Below are positions 20,181 through 29,240 of a stretch of DNA of 64,000 nucleotides, one piece after another. Source of the DNA: JBKBUF01 sp046290815 (GTDB lineage: Bacteria > Bacteroidota > Bacteroidia > Cytophagales > Cytophagaceae). Location: NCBI GenBank assembly GCA_046290815.1, contig JBKBUF010000001.1:1-64000 (forward strand), read 5' to 3'. The stretch's first letter is position 1; the number at the start of each line of letters is the position of its first letter. The notes beneath the pieces are model-generated. The model ran no database searches. It was not told the DNA's origin and worked only from the letters and a program-made list of their open reading frames with translations. The position numbers and the translations under genes were made by a program.

Positions 20181-20783
20181 TCAGATCCTGTAAATGGTGG
20201 ACGTTTCAATGGTGGAATCATTAGCTGTTGTAGCCTCACATTGACCAACCAAATGAAAAGGAACATGATCAATTAATTCTTTCATGTTAGTAAAATATTC
20301 CGTTCCGTATTTTTGTGTACCCTTATAAAATACCTGATTTATGATCAAATATTTTCCTTTAAATTCCTTATGTAAGACTTCATAAATACCGTTCAAATCA
20401 GCAAGGATATACCATAGTATTTCAGTAAACATTACACAGTCCAGATTCTTATAATTTTTAAGCTCTTTACTTATATCCGCAACTTCAAAATCCAGATCAG
20501 GGAATAACTGCCTTGCACGTTCTATTGCCACAGAGGAAATGTCGACACTCTTCGGGACTATCCCGGTTTCTCTTCGAATCCAGTCAGCATAATAACCAAG
20601 CCCGCAACCACACTCCAAAACACTTTTAATATTGAAATTCAGGATATGATAAATGCCCGCCATTCGGGAATATTTGTTTACCTGTAAAGATTGAATCCAT
20701 GGGTCTTCAAATTTCTCATACATTTCATCAAATTTTCCGATGAATTTACCTTCCTTGATTACATAGTCGTGATAGCTGCTCAT
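20181..20783 (-). CDS. Class I SAM-dependent methyltransferase
   Basis: A 200-residue cytoplasmic methyltransferase. The SAM-binding motif I is LECGCGLGYYADWI (~57-70), followed by the acidic VDISS (~85) and CVMFTEILWYI motif IV (~120). The overall size and IWEVLH-type order (YEVLHKEFKGKYLI) resemble NodS/trithorax-like small methyltransferases. The substrate cannot be inferred. It converges on the PDZ gene with only 11 bp between stops. Confidence 0.8.
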   Translation of the reverse strand: MSSYHDYVIKEGKFIGKFDEMYEKFEDPWIQSLQVNKYSRMAGIYHILNFNIKSVLECGCGLGYYADWIRRETGIVPKSVDISSVAIERARQLFPDLDFEVADISKELKNYKNLDCVMFTEILWYILADLNGIYEVLHKEFKGKYLIINQVFYKGTQKYGTEYFTNMKELIDHVPFHLVGQCEATTANDSTIETSTIYRI

Positions 20784-20996
20784 TGATTTTTAGCCGGTTA
20801 TACGTTAAAGAATTATATAACCCACAGTGAATGAATTTGTTCAAATAATCACTTTAATACCTAATTGATTGGTAATTCCGGATAAAAATTATATTTTTAC
20901 ATGATTTTATATTAACAAAACGTCTTTAAAACGGTTTTTACAGACTATTTTAATATCAATCTTTAAAAAATCTAATTTATTTAAGGGGCCAAGAAT

Positions 20997-23675
20997 ATGA
21001 ATTTAACCTACTCTAAAAAACCTGACTCTCCTGTTTTATTAATTTTTATTATCCTGTTTACATTTAGCTTTTCATTTAGTCCTTTCAGTGCAAATACCTG
21101 TAAGGCTCAGGTATTAATAGCTGGTACCAGTTTTGATCCTTCCCCGGGTAATGAAGGAAGGCATTATATTGGAATTAATGACATAGTTCAGTATGGATTA
21201 CAAACCGGAACAATAACTGTTTTTCCTCCTCTTGCACCTAATGTAAATGCCGGGGTGTTTAATGCTACTCATTATTATGCCATCACTGATAATCCATGGA
21301 AGCTGGATAATACCAGATACATGAATAATGCCACTCCGGATTATCAGCTTGTCATCTCTCCTACCAACACAGCAACAAAAGTATTTGAATACCGGGTAAC
21401 AGGTCTTAATCCGGGTTCTGTAGTGGAAGTAAGAATATCATACTGCAATGTGCAGAGTGCAACAAGCGGTTGTAATACCTGGGATGTAGTATCAGTAAGA
21501 TCTAATATTAATCCTCAAAATTCAGGACCTCACGAAGGAACCGAAACGACGCAGCAGAACAGAGGAAACTGCGGTACTTTTACATATTTGTCCAATCATG
21601 CTACCAACGGTCCGTTAAGACATGCTGATGCCAATGGTGAGGCAGTATTCAGTATAAATACTATGCAGAATGATCCTTGCCGGGCATTTTCTATAAGAAG
21701 TGTGGAAATCTACGGAACACCAAAGCCAAAAATTCTTTCTGCTCAAGGCTCAGAAGTTTGTGCCGGAGAGCAGATCACATTACAGTCTACAATAAAGTAC
21801 AATGGTACCTACCAGTGGCAAAGGTTTTCAGGGGGATCCTGGACTAACATAGCAGGTGCAACTAATCCGGCACAGATGGTAGAACTTGCTACCAACGGAT
21901 CCTACCAGTTCAGACTGGCATTAACACCTTCAGGCGGCGGAAGCACTGTATATTCAGATGGCATAACTGTAAATGCTATAACCTGCTGTGAGATCAATGG
22001 AGCTCCTGCTTCCCGTCAGACTGTTTATTATGATAATTTCGGCTGGCTTGATATGAATGATAAAACCGGAAGGACTTATTATGAGTGGGATTATACCAAT
22101 GTATTAAATCCTGTAGCTGTTCAGAAAACAACCACCACTCCGTTCAGATGGCAAATTACCCCTGCTCCACTCGGCGCTACCTTCAGAGCTACAGGACCTC
22201 CTAACGACGGACAATACACGGTAGCGGCGTTTTTAACAGGATATAATTATCCGATAGATGGTTATGATGGTGCAAGGTTGGAATGGGCTAACAGGGTGAC
22301 AGGTCAAACTACAATTCCTAATCCTGACCTTACCTATGATCATTCCGGACAAAGAGACGGAGCAGCTCTGTTTCTGAACTGTCCTGCGAATACCGGAGGG
22401 CAGGTATTGTATTCCAGAACCATCAATAACCTTTGCTTCGGAAAGCAATTGTTTTTTGAGTGCTGGATTGCAGTTTTTACCAACAGTGCATCCGGACCTT
22501 ATAATCCTGTTAACATAAAGGTAAGATTGACCGATGGAGGAAATGCTGCCAACGTAGTAGAGACCACAGCAACTGCCACCAGGCAGGCTGATGGTGGCGG
22601 AGTTTGGGTGAGAATCGGAGCTCAGATAAACTTGGTGGGAAATCACATGATCATGGATATCATCAACAACCAGAACGTATCAGAAAATGGTAATGACCTG
22701 GTTCTTGACGACATTAAAATAATGGCCTGTGCCCCTCCTGCCATTGAATCATTCTTTGACCTTACCACTTACTCAAAACTAAAAGCTGTTTGCACTAATA
22801 CTCCGCTTGATCTGTTTACACAGGCTTCAAATCTTTTAAAATCATATTATGGTAATAGTCCGAGGTATTTATTCCAGTGGACGAGAACCCCAAATGATGT
22901 AACTTCATGGCAAAATCTTGGAACCCCTCAGGCAGGTGAATCATATACCATTGCCAACCCTGCAGCGCATGCGGCATTCACCGGTTTGACTGACGGGCAG
23001 AAAGTTTATTTCAGAGTAATCGCTGCTTCTAATGTAATTTATACAGCGAATAACAATTTCACTGCGCCAAATTACGCCAACATCAACGATCCATGTAAAA
23101 ACTATTCTGTATCCCCTGCAATTGAAGCAGTAATTAGTTGTCCTCTTCCGGTAGATCTGTTGTATTTCACAGGTAAAAAAGATGCTAATGCCAATAAATT
23201 ATTGTGGAGTACCTCTAATGAAAGAAACAACGATTACTTCATAATAGAAAAAAGCACAGGAAAAGAATTCAGTCCTATAGGTAAAGTCTACGGAAAAGGC
23301 AACAGCAGAAATGTTGAAAACTATATGTTTTTTGATTACGACTTAAGCAGCAACAACAATTATTACAGACTTAAACAAGTTGATTTCAATGGGGAGTATA
23401 AATACAGCAACATCATTACCATCTCCTCTTTGGATGAAAAGGCAGAACTTCAAATATTCCCGAATCCTAATAATGGTAGCTTTGTATTGAGTTTGCAAGC
23501 CCCCGCGCAAGCCTTTACGCTTTCGGTTACTGATATCAATGGAAAGGTAGTATACTCCGATCATGGAGATAATTTACCTGATACCATACAGCTTAACGAT
23601 ATACCTGAAGGTGTATACATGCTTCAGGTACACCTTGATGGAAAATCATTTGCCAAAAAGCTGGTGATTTATTAA
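20997..23675 (+). CDS. Secreted multidomain T9SS protein, function unknown
   Basis: An 892-residue exported protein. The signal segment is FIILFTFSFSFSPFSA (residues ~16-32). An N-terminal region (GTSFDPSPGNEGRHYIG) is followed by an Ig-like module (~265-345), a jelly-roll-like module ending LVLDDIKIMAC (~400-595), and a module ahead of the sorting domain (PVDLLYFTGKK). The T9SS sorting domain (LQIFPNPNNGSFVLSL...GVYMLQVHLDGKSF) is at the C terminus. The build resembles the 7635-10127 protein, but I see no shared catalytic motif. A hairpin follows the stop. Confidence 0.85.
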   Translation: MNLTYSKKPDSPVLLIFIILFTFSFSFSPFSANTCKAQVLIAGTSFDPSPGNEGRHYIGINDIVQYGLQTGTITVFPPLAPNVNAGVFNATHYYAITDNPWKLDNTRYMNNATPDYQLVISPTNTATKVFEYRVTGLNPGSVVEVRISYCNVQSATSGCNTWDVVSVRSNINPQNSGPHEGTETTQQNRGNCGTFTYLSNHATNGPLRHADANGEAVFSINTMQNDPCRAFSIRSVEIYGTPKPKILSAQGSEVCAGEQITLQSTIKYNGTYQWQRFSGGSWTNIAGATNPAQMVELATNGSYQFRLALTPSGGGSTVYSDGITVNAITCCEINGAPASRQTVYYDNFGWLDMNDKTGRTYYEWDYTNVLNPVAVQKTTTTPFRWQITPAPLGATFRATGPPNDGQYTVAAFLTGYNYPIDGYDGARLEWANRVTGQTTIPNPDLTYDHSGQRDGAALFLNCPANTGGQVLYSRTINNLCFGKQLFFECWIAVFTNSASGPYNPVNIKVRLTDGGNAANVVETTATATRQADGGGVWVRIGAQINLVGNHMIMDIINNQNVSENGNDLVLDDIKIMACAPPAIESFFDLTTYSKLKAVCTNTPLDLFTQASNLLKSYYGNSPRYLFQWTRTPNDVTSWQNLGTPQAGESYTIANPAAHAAFTGLTDGQKVYFRVIAASNVIYTANNNFTAPNYANINDPCKNYSVSPAIEAVISCPLPVDLLYFTGKKDANANKLLWSTSNERNNDYFIIEKSTGKEFSPIGKVYGKGNSRNVENYMFFDYDLSSNNNYYRLKQVDFNGEYKYSNIITISSLDEKAELQIFPNPNNGSFVLSLQAPAQAFTLSVTDINGKVVYSDHGDNLPDTIQLNDIPEGVYMLQVHLDGKSFAKKLVIY

Positions 23676-23689
23676 AGAAGCGGCATTTG

Positions 23690-23728
23690 TGTCAGAGTGA
23701 TAAAGTTGTTATTTTTATCGCTCTGACA
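23690..23728 (+). terminator. Hairpin terminator after the 892-residue T9SS gene
   Basis: A 15-bp stem with one mismatch (TGTCAGAGTGATAAA with TTTATCGCTCTGACA) and a 9-nt loop starts 14 bp after the stop codon. There is no strong T-tract, so this rests on the stem alone. Confidence 0.6.
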
Positions 23729-23744
23729 TAATAATCAGAAACTC

Positions 23745-23764
23745 TTAACGTATAAATACGTTAA
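23745..23764. promoter_or_regulatory. Inverted repeat upstream of the FHS transporter
   Basis: TTAACGTA and TACGTTAA flank a 4-bp spacer (TAAA), giving a 20-bp two-fold symmetric site 52 bp upstream of the transporter start. It resembles a regulator-binding site but differs from the LacI-type operators of the 33-58 kb region. No regulator is assigned. Confidence 0.4.
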
Positions 23765-23772
23765 CACCTTTA

Positions 23773-23812
23773 CACTATAAAACACTAACACTATAACACT
23801 TTAACACTCTAT
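23773..23812. repeat. Octamer array, unit CACTATAA
   Basis: Five phased 8-bp units (CACTATAA, AACACTAA, CACTATAA, then CACTTTAA, CACTCTAT) end 4 bp before the ATG of the FHS transporter, so they form its 5' leader. Confidence 0.7.
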
Positions 23813-23816
23813 CTTC

Positions 23817-25151
23817 ATGGCATTAGGCGCACCTTCCGGTAAATTTTCAGCACCGGCAACCGGAACAACACAAAGTTACAGCACTGCACTTTATTCATTG
23901 ATGGTTTTGTTTTTTATGATGGGTTTCATCACCTGTCTGAATGACATCCTGATCCCCTACCTGAAAGTTATCTTTCAGTTGAATTACACGCAGGTTAACC
24001 TTATCAATCTATGCTTTTTCGGCGCCTATTTCTTTATGTCTATCCCCGGAGGAAAACTGGTTCAGAAATTCGGATACAAAGCCATCATGATTACAGGATT
24101 CATTATTGCTGCATTTGGTTGTGTGTTGTTTTATCCTGCTGCTTCATTTAGAATGTATGGATTGTTTCTCGGTGCTTTATTTATCCTTGCTACAGGTATT
24201 ACTTTACTTCAGGTAGCAGGAAATCCTTATGTGGCCGTACTTGGCAGCCCTGAAACTTCCTCTGCCCGACTTACACTTACTCAAGCGTTAAATTCTTTGG
24301 GGACGACTATTGCACCTATTTTGGGTACTTCGGTAATTCTTGCAAATCTGCCGGCACTTCCTGACCAGCTTAAAGGATTAAAATCATATTCAGATTTATC
24401 ACCGGAGTTAAATTCTTTAATGCTTTCTATTCTTGAAAAGACAAAGCTTATATACCTGCAAGGCACATACCTGAGTATTGCTACTGTATTACTTGTAATT
24501 GGTGTTGTTCTATTTATGATGAAACTCCCTGCGATCGGGCACGGAGAAGGTGAAATCAGCACCGAAGGCGTTGAAGAGAAAAGCAGCATTTGGGATTACA
24601 AACACCTGATACTTGGTATGCTTGGCATTTTTACTTATGTGGGAGCAGAAGTTGCTATTGGTAGCCACATTATCAATTACCTTGAAATGAAAGAGGTGGT
24701 AGGTATGTCTGCTGCAGAAGCCGGTAACTATGTTTCTTATTACTGGGGTGGTGCTATGGTAGGAAGATTTTTGGGAACCTTAATACTGGCAAAATACAAT
24801 CCCGGTAAAGTTTTGGGAATATACGGAACTATGGCAATTTCGCTTATAACAATTTCAATAATTACTCAAGGCACCATCTCCATGTGGAGTCTGCTGCTTG
24901 TAGGATTTTGTAATTCACTAATGTTCCCTACCATATTTACCTTATCCATCAAAGGACTAGGTAAGTATACTGACCAGGCTTCTGGTCTGCTATGTACTGC
25001 TATTGTAGGCGGAGCGGTACTTCCTTTACTCTTTGGAACAGTAGCAGATCTTACAGACGGAAACCTTAAGATTGCCCTTATTATTCCAATTATTTGCTAC
25101 CTGTATATTTCATTTTTCGGATTTAAAGGTCATAAAGCCGGTTTGAAATAA
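23817..25151 (+). CDS. FHS-family sugar:proton symporter (FucP/GluP-like)
   Basis: A 444-residue inner-membrane transporter of the major facilitator superfamily. Twelve hydrophobic segments are visible. The FMMGFITCLNDILIPYLK motif in TM1 and LLQVAGNPYVAVLG near TM4 are hallmarks of the fucose:H+ symporter family, which includes the glucose/galactose transporters common in Bacteroidota. Sugar specificity cannot be read. It stands alone between hairpins at 23690-23728 and 25164-25192, next to an unrelated lipocalin, and carries no LacI-type operator. Confidence 0.9.
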   Translation: MALGAPSGKFSAPATGTTQSYSTALYSLMVLFFMMGFITCLNDILIPYLKVIFQLNYTQVNLINLCFFGAYFFMSIPGGKLVQKFGYKAIMITGFIIAAFGCVLFYPAASFRMYGLFLGALFILATGITLLQVAGNPYVAVLGSPETSSARLTLTQALNSLGTTIAPILGTSVILANLPALPDQLKGLKSYSDLSPELNSLMLSILEKTKLIYLQGTYLSIATVLLVIGVVLFMMKLPAIGHGEGEISTEGVEEKSSIWDYKHLILGMLGIFTYVGAEVAIGSHIINYLEMKEVVGMSAAEAGNYVSYYWGGAMVGRFLGTLILAKYNPGKVLGIYGTMAISLITISIITQGTISMWSLLLVGFCNSLMFPTIFTLSIKGLGKYTDQASGLLCTAIVGGAVLPLLFGTVADLTDGNLKIALIIPIICYLYISFFGFKGHKAGLK

Positions 25152-25163
25152 AACAAACTTCCT

Positions 25164-25192
25164 TTCTTTATTTAGGGTTCTTAAATAAAGAA
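25164..25192 (+). terminator. Hairpin after the FHS transporter gene
   Basis: A perfect 11-bp AT-rich stem (TTCTTTATTTA with TAAATAAAGAA) and a 7-nt loop GGGTTCT lie 12 bp after the transporter stop. Confidence 0.6.
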
Positions 25193-25202
25193 TTGTGAAG
25201 TT

Positions 25203-25745
25203 ATGACCAGAGGAGATAAAAGTTTATTGATTGGTGCCGGTCTCCTGACCGGGCTTACATTAGCAGCAATTGGTTACTACCTGAGTAACAGGAAAAAATA
25301 CCCTGCTTTAAATGTAGTACCTCATATTGATCTTGAAAAATATTCGGGTGAGTGGTTTGAAATAGCCAAATTGCCTGCAAGATTTGAAAAAGACTGCACC
25401 AAAGTAAAAGCCCAGTATTCAGTAAATAAAAACGGTGTTTTAGAAGTCCATAATACCTGCCGGACAAAAGATAATAAATTAAAGCATATCAAATTAAAAG
25501 CTGAAGCAGCTGACGACAGTAATGCAAGACTAAATCTGCATTATTTATGGCCATTTAAATCAGATTATCAGATACTTGCAGTAGGACCTGAATACGAATA
25601 TGCCATGGTCGGAACTGAAAATCGTAAACATTTATGGTTTTTAAGCCGGACTCCTGAACTTGACTTATCTGTTTTAGGAGAATTAATGAGTATAGCTAAA
25701 AATGAAGGGTTTAATACTGAAAACCTGATTTTCACCCATCAATAA
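25203..25745 (+). CDS. Lipocalin family protein (Blc-like)
   Basis: A 180-residue lipocalin. The N terminus has a membrane anchor or uncleaved signal (LLIGAGLLTGLTLAAIGYYL, residues ~8-27) without a lipobox Cys. The lipocalin signature YSGEWFEIAKLPARFEKDC (~45-63) leads into an eight-strand barrel with the usual Blc-like length. Bacterial lipocalins of this type bind lipids or hydrophobic ligands in the envelope. It is a single gene between the FHS transporter and the small 25841 gene. Confidence 0.85.
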   Translation: MTRGDKSLLIGAGLLTGLTLAAIGYYLSNRKKYPALNVVPHIDLEKYSGEWFEIAKLPARFEKDCTKVKAQYSVNKNGVLEVHNTCRTKDNKLKHIKLKAEAADDSNARLNLHYLWPFKSDYQILAVGPEYEYAMVGTENRKHLWFLSRTPELDLSVLGELMSIAKNEGFNTENLIFTHQ

Positions 25746-25840
25746 ATCTCCTTCCCTCCATCTCCCTTTTTTTGAAATAAGGTTTAATTGTATTTTTTAA
25801 ATCATTTATAAGCTCTCCTCCGTATATACAAAATATTTTT

Positions 25841-26212
25841 ATGCTTATGAAACAGAAAAACTACTACATCATTGCTGTTATTCTAACTTTTATAGTCTTA
25901 GCAAAAACCATCGACTGGTGGCAAAAAAGTAAAACTGAAGAAATCACCCTTGTACAATTTAAGGAGTTTTTAGAGAAAGAATATGTAAAAGAAATTGCAG
26001 TATTTAAGAAAGAAAAGTTTGTCGTGGTTGTACTTAACGAGAAAGGTCTTCAAACTTTAAAGAAAAAACATGCTCCCCACTATTTTTTCAATGTACTATC
26101 TCTGAAACAACTCTCCCCAATAATGCAGGCCGGTAACTCTTTCAGTATTTATGAATATGAATCAAGAGAAACAGATACCGAAATCCTGAAAAAATTCAGA
26201 GTGAATTTGTGA
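25841..26212 (+). CDS. Small membrane-anchored protein resembling the FtsH N-terminal domain
   Basis: A 123-residue protein with one N-terminal transmembrane segment (YYIIAVILTFIVLAKTI, ~8-24) followed by a soluble domain. The pattern EITLVQFKEFLEKEYVKEIAVFKKEKFVVVVL resembles the periplasmic N-domain of FtsH-type proteases. No AAA or peptidase domain follows: the frame stops at 26212. It could be a stand-alone partner for such a protease or a coincidental fold. The start may be this ATG or the ATG two codons later. Confidence 0.6.
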   Translation: MLMKQKNYYIIAVILTFIVLAKTIDWWQKSKTEEITLVQFKEFLEKEYVKEIAVFKKEKFVVVVLNEKGLQTLKKKHAPHYFFNVLSLKQLSPIMQAGNSFSIYEYESRETDTEILKKFRVNL

Positions 26213-26237
26213 ATCTCATGTGTTCACATTTTTATGT

Positions 26238-26297
26238 GTTAATGTGTTAATGTGCTTATAAAAATGGTGTACTAACTCTACACTTTAACACATTAAC
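26238..26297. terminator. Bidirectional hairpin built from octamer repeats
   Basis: GTTAATGTGTTAATGTG (26238-26254) pairs with CACTTTAACACATTAAC (26281-26297) with 16 of 17 positions complementary and a 26-nt loop. It lies between converging genes. The stop codon of the exuT-like gene (26293-26295) is inside the right arm. Confidence 0.65.
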
Positions 26298-27675
26298 AGT
26301 TAATTACTTTAGCACCCAATTTCGGAACCAGTAGTTGAATAATCAAAAGTGCAATCAGATAATTTACTGAAGCAATAAGGAACAATGGCATGTAACCGAA
26401 ATTTTTAATAATGATGCCGGACATAGCTGAAAAAATCATACCGCCAATTGCTCCACACATTCCACCTATACCTACAACCGAGCCCACAGCTTTTTGAGGA
26501 AACATATCAGAGACGGTTGTAAAAAGATTGGCAGACCAGCCCTGATGCGCTGCGGCTGCAAGGGAAATAATTGTTACTGCAATAACCACACTCGTGGTAA
26601 AAGGAGCTAACATAATCGGCACCACACACAATGCACAAATAAGCATGGTGGTTTTCCTGGCATTGTTTGCAGACCAGCCTATTTTTAAAAGATAGGAAGA
26701 TAACCACCCGAATAAAATACTACCGAGGTCAGAAATAATATAAATTACAAGAAAAGGAATACCTGTCACCAAAACATCAGCTAAAGAAGAGAAATTAGGT
26801 TTCAGGTTTAAACTGAAACTTGCATTTTCAGTAAAGAAACTTGGCAGCCAGAAAATATAAAACCACCAGACACAATCTGTAAAGAATTTCCCCAGGGCAA
26901 ATGCCCATGTTTGTCTGAACGGAAACAGCTTTTTCCAGGAAACTTTTTCACTTGTAGCCACTTCTTCTGAATCTGAATTTATGTAATCTAATTCTTCTTT
27001 TGAAAGAGAAGGATGTTCTGCAGGTTTTTTATATGTAATTCTCCACAGAATAAAAAGAGTAAAGCCTAAAATACTGCTCGCAATAAAAGTAGTTCTCCAG
27101 CCATAATTAGCAGCAATCCAGGGTACAGAAAAAGCAGTGGCAATTATGCCTACATTTGCTCCTGCATTAAATATACCTGTTGCAAGTGATCTTTCTTTTT
27201 TAGGAAACCATTCTGCTACGGTTTTTATTGCTGAGGGAAAATTTCCTGCCTCTCCCACACCCAGGAAAAATCTCGTCAGCCCTAATCCCCTCATAGATGA
27301 AACAAAAGCATGTGAAAAGGCTGAACCTACCCAGATAAGGATAGCATACGAATAACCTTTAAATGTTCCGACTTTATCAATAAACCAGCCCATCAACAAA
27401 AAACCAAGGGCATATGCACCTTTAAAAACAGAATCAACATATCCCATTAGTTCTTTAAATTCAGCATGATTATTTTGACTTAACAAAGCTCCTGCTTCAA
27501 GACCAAGCATACTTCTCTTAAAGCCTTCATCAAGCATGACAAAAGATAATATGTTCCTATCTATGTAATTTATGGTGGTTGCAAAAAACAAAAGTGCACA
27601 TATTCTCCACCTGAATTTTTTAACAGTGGAGTGGATGGTTTGCTTTTCTTCTATTGCAGGTGACAGAGTGTTCAT
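26293..27675 (-). CDS. MFS hexuronate transporter (ExuT-like, anion:cation symporter family)
   Basis: A 460-residue inner-membrane transporter with about 12 transmembrane segments. TM1 has the family motif ATTINYIDRNILSF, and later GWFIDKVGT and GEAGNFPSAIKTVAEWFPKKERS are typical of hexuronate/galactonate:H+ symporters. There is an extra ~25-residue insert after TM1 (MLGLEAGALLSQNNHAEF). It is the last gene of the leftward run kdgK-kdgA-SDR-uxuA-uxaC, which fits import of glucuronate or galacturonate. The gap to uxaC (137 bp) is filled with octamer repeats, so a separate promoter is possible. Confidence 0.88.
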   Translation of the reverse strand: MNTLSPAIEEKQTIHSTVKKFRWRICALLFFATTINYIDRNILSFVMLDEGFKRSMLGLEAGALLSQNNHAEFKELMGYVDSVFKGAYALGFLLMGWFIDKVGTFKGYSYAILIWVGSAFSHAFVSSMRGLGLTRFFLGVGEAGNFPSAIKTVAEWFPKKERSLATGIFNAGANVGIIATAFSVPWIAANYGWRTTFIASSILGFTLFILWRITYKKPAEHPSLSKEELDYINSDSEEVATSEKVSWKKLFPFRQTWAFALGKFFTDCVWWFYIFWLPSFFTENASFSLNLKPNFSSLADVLVTGIPFLVIYIISDLGSILFGWLSSYLLKIGWSANNARKTTMLICALCVVPIMLAPFTTSVVIAVTIISLAAAAHQGWSANLFTTVSDMFPQKAVGSVVGIGGMCGAIGGMIFSAMSGIIIKNFGYMPLFLIASVNYLIALLIIQLLVPKLGAKVINC

Positions 27676-27682
27676 GCAGAAA

Positions 27683-27762
27683 ATGTGTTAATGTGTTAGT
27701 GTTTTAATGTATTAATGCATTGGTGTGTTAATGGGTTTATGTGCTCATGAGTCAGGGTGCTA
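27683..27762. repeat. Octamer array, unit ATGTGTTA
   Basis: About ten 8-bp units: two perfect ATGTGTTA at 27683-27698, then progressively diverged copies such as GTGTTTTA, ATGTATTA and GTGTGTTA. It lies between uxaC and the exuT-like gene, immediately upstream of the latter. Confidence 0.8.
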
Positions 27763-27785
27763 ATTTTAAAACTTTCAGTTTTCTA

Positions 27786-27830
27786 CTTTAACACCTTAAC
27801 AAGGTTAATATATTAACACATCAACACATA
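27786..27830. repeat. Octamer array, reverse-complement family (ACCTTAAC)
   Basis: Units ACTTTAAC, ACCTTAAC, then after a break ATTAACAC and ATCAACAC. The family is the reverse complement of 27683-27762, so the two can pair. The uxaC stop (27813-27815) and its last residues VLMC are encoded by it. Confidence 0.7.
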
Positions 27831-29240
27831 CTCCTTAGCATTGAAATAACAGACATTTTGTACCAGCTTTCCTATAAGCTCAATATCATCAGGTAATTCG
27901 CCTTTTTCCATTTCATTACCCAGTACATCACAAAGTATTCTACGGAAATATTCATGTCGTGGGTAAGACATAAAACTTCTTGAGTCTGTTACCATCCCGG
28001 GAAAGGTAGAAAGTAATCCGAAATTGGAGATGGTATTCAAATGAGAGATTATGCCTTCTTTATTATCTAAAAACCACCATGCTGCTCCGTATTGCATTTT
28101 ACCCTTGGTATTACCATCATTAAAATTGGCAAGCATTGTTGCGAAAACTTCATTTTGAGAAGGATTCAGATTGTAAAGGATTGTTTTTCCAAGAGCATTG
28201 TCCTCATCAAGCCTATTCAAAAATACAGCTAGCCCGGAAGCCTGATCAAAATCTCCTATAGAATCACATCCAATGTCAGCACCGTAGGCTTTATAATATT
28301 TACTTCGGTTATTCCGGATAGCACCTAAATGAAATTGTTGTACCCAACCTTCTTTGTAATACATTTGGCACAGATGATGTAAATTAGAAACGGAAAATTT
28401 TAATTTATCTTCCTGCGTAATTTCCAGACCCGCCCGTATTTGTAAAAATATTTTCCTGATCTCCTCCTCTGTCCAGTCAGATAGCGGTATTTTTTCTAAA
28501 CCATGATCTGATAATCTGCAGCCTGATAGGGAAAAATAGCTGATTCTGTTTTGAAGAATATCCAAAAACTCTTCATAATAATTTGCTCTTAAGCCGGACA
28601 AATTTTCCAGTGCTTCCACCCAGCTGTTGAACTCAGCAGAAGATGTAAAATTAATTGCCTTATCCGGTCGAAAACCGGGCAATACCACTGTATCACCTTG
28701 ACCGTGTAAAAGATGATGATATTTCAGATCATCAGAAGGATCATCTGTGGTACAGATAAGCTCCACCTTTAACCTTCTCAATAAATTCTGAACTGAAAAT
28801 TCAGAGCTTTGAAGCATTTCATTGCACTGATCATAAATGTAGGAAGCATTATCTTTATTTAGTAATTCATTGATCCCGAAATATCTTTTCAATTCAAGAT
28901 GTGTCCAATGAAAAAGCGGATTGCGAAGTGTATGAGGAACTGTCTCTGCCCATTTAACAAATTTTTCACGGTCACCTGCCTTACCGGTTATATATTTTTC
29001 ATCGATTCCGAAGCCTCTCATTACCCTCCATTTGTAATGATCACCTTGCAGCCATAGTTCAGTTATATTGTTAAATTGACGATCATTTGCAATGTCTTCA
29101 GGAGATAAATGGCAATGAAAGTCTATGATGGGAAGATCTTTGGCAAATTCGTTATATAATATTCCCGCTTTGACGGAATTCAATAGGAAATCTTCCCCTA
29201 TAAAAGAATTTTTAAAAATGGTCTGTCCCTGCTTTCTCAT
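27813..29240 (-). CDS. uxaC: Glucuronate isomerase
   Basis: A 475-residue enzyme of the uronate isomerase family, which converts D-glucuronate to D-fructuronate and D-galacturonate to D-tagaturonate in the cytoplasm. The amidohydrolase-type N-terminal metal motif is IDFHCHLSPEDI (~39-50), followed by TELWLQGDHYKWRVMRGFG (~62-80). Later CTTDDPSDDL, RPDKAINF, and the C-terminal PGMVTDSRSFMSYPRHEYFRR are all conserved family stretches. Length is normal. It overlaps the upstream uxuA by 29 bp. The last four residues come from an octamer array. Confidence 0.95.
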   Translation of the reverse strand: MRKQGQTIFKNSFIGEDFLLNSVKAGILYNEFAKDLPIIDFHCHLSPEDIANDRQFNNITELWLQGDHYKWRVMRGFGIDEKYITGKAGDREKFVKWAETVPHTLRNPLFHWTHLELKRYFGINELLNKDNASYIYDQCNEMLQSSEFSVQNLLRRLKVELICTTDDPSDDLKYHHLLHGQGDTVVLPGFRPDKAINFTSSAEFNSWVEALENLSGLRANYYEEFLDILQNRISYFSLSGCRLSDHGLEKIPLSDWTEEEIRKIFLQIRAGLEITQEDKLKFSVSNLHHLCQMYYKEGWVQQFHLGAIRNNRSKYYKAYGADIGCDSIGDFDQASGLAVFLNRLDEDNALGKTILYNLNPSQNEVFATMLANFNDGNTKGKMQYGAAWWFLDNKEGIISHLNTISNFGLLSTFPGMVTDSRSFMSYPRHEYFRRILCDVLGNEMEKGELPDDIELIGKLVQNVCYFNAKEYVLMC

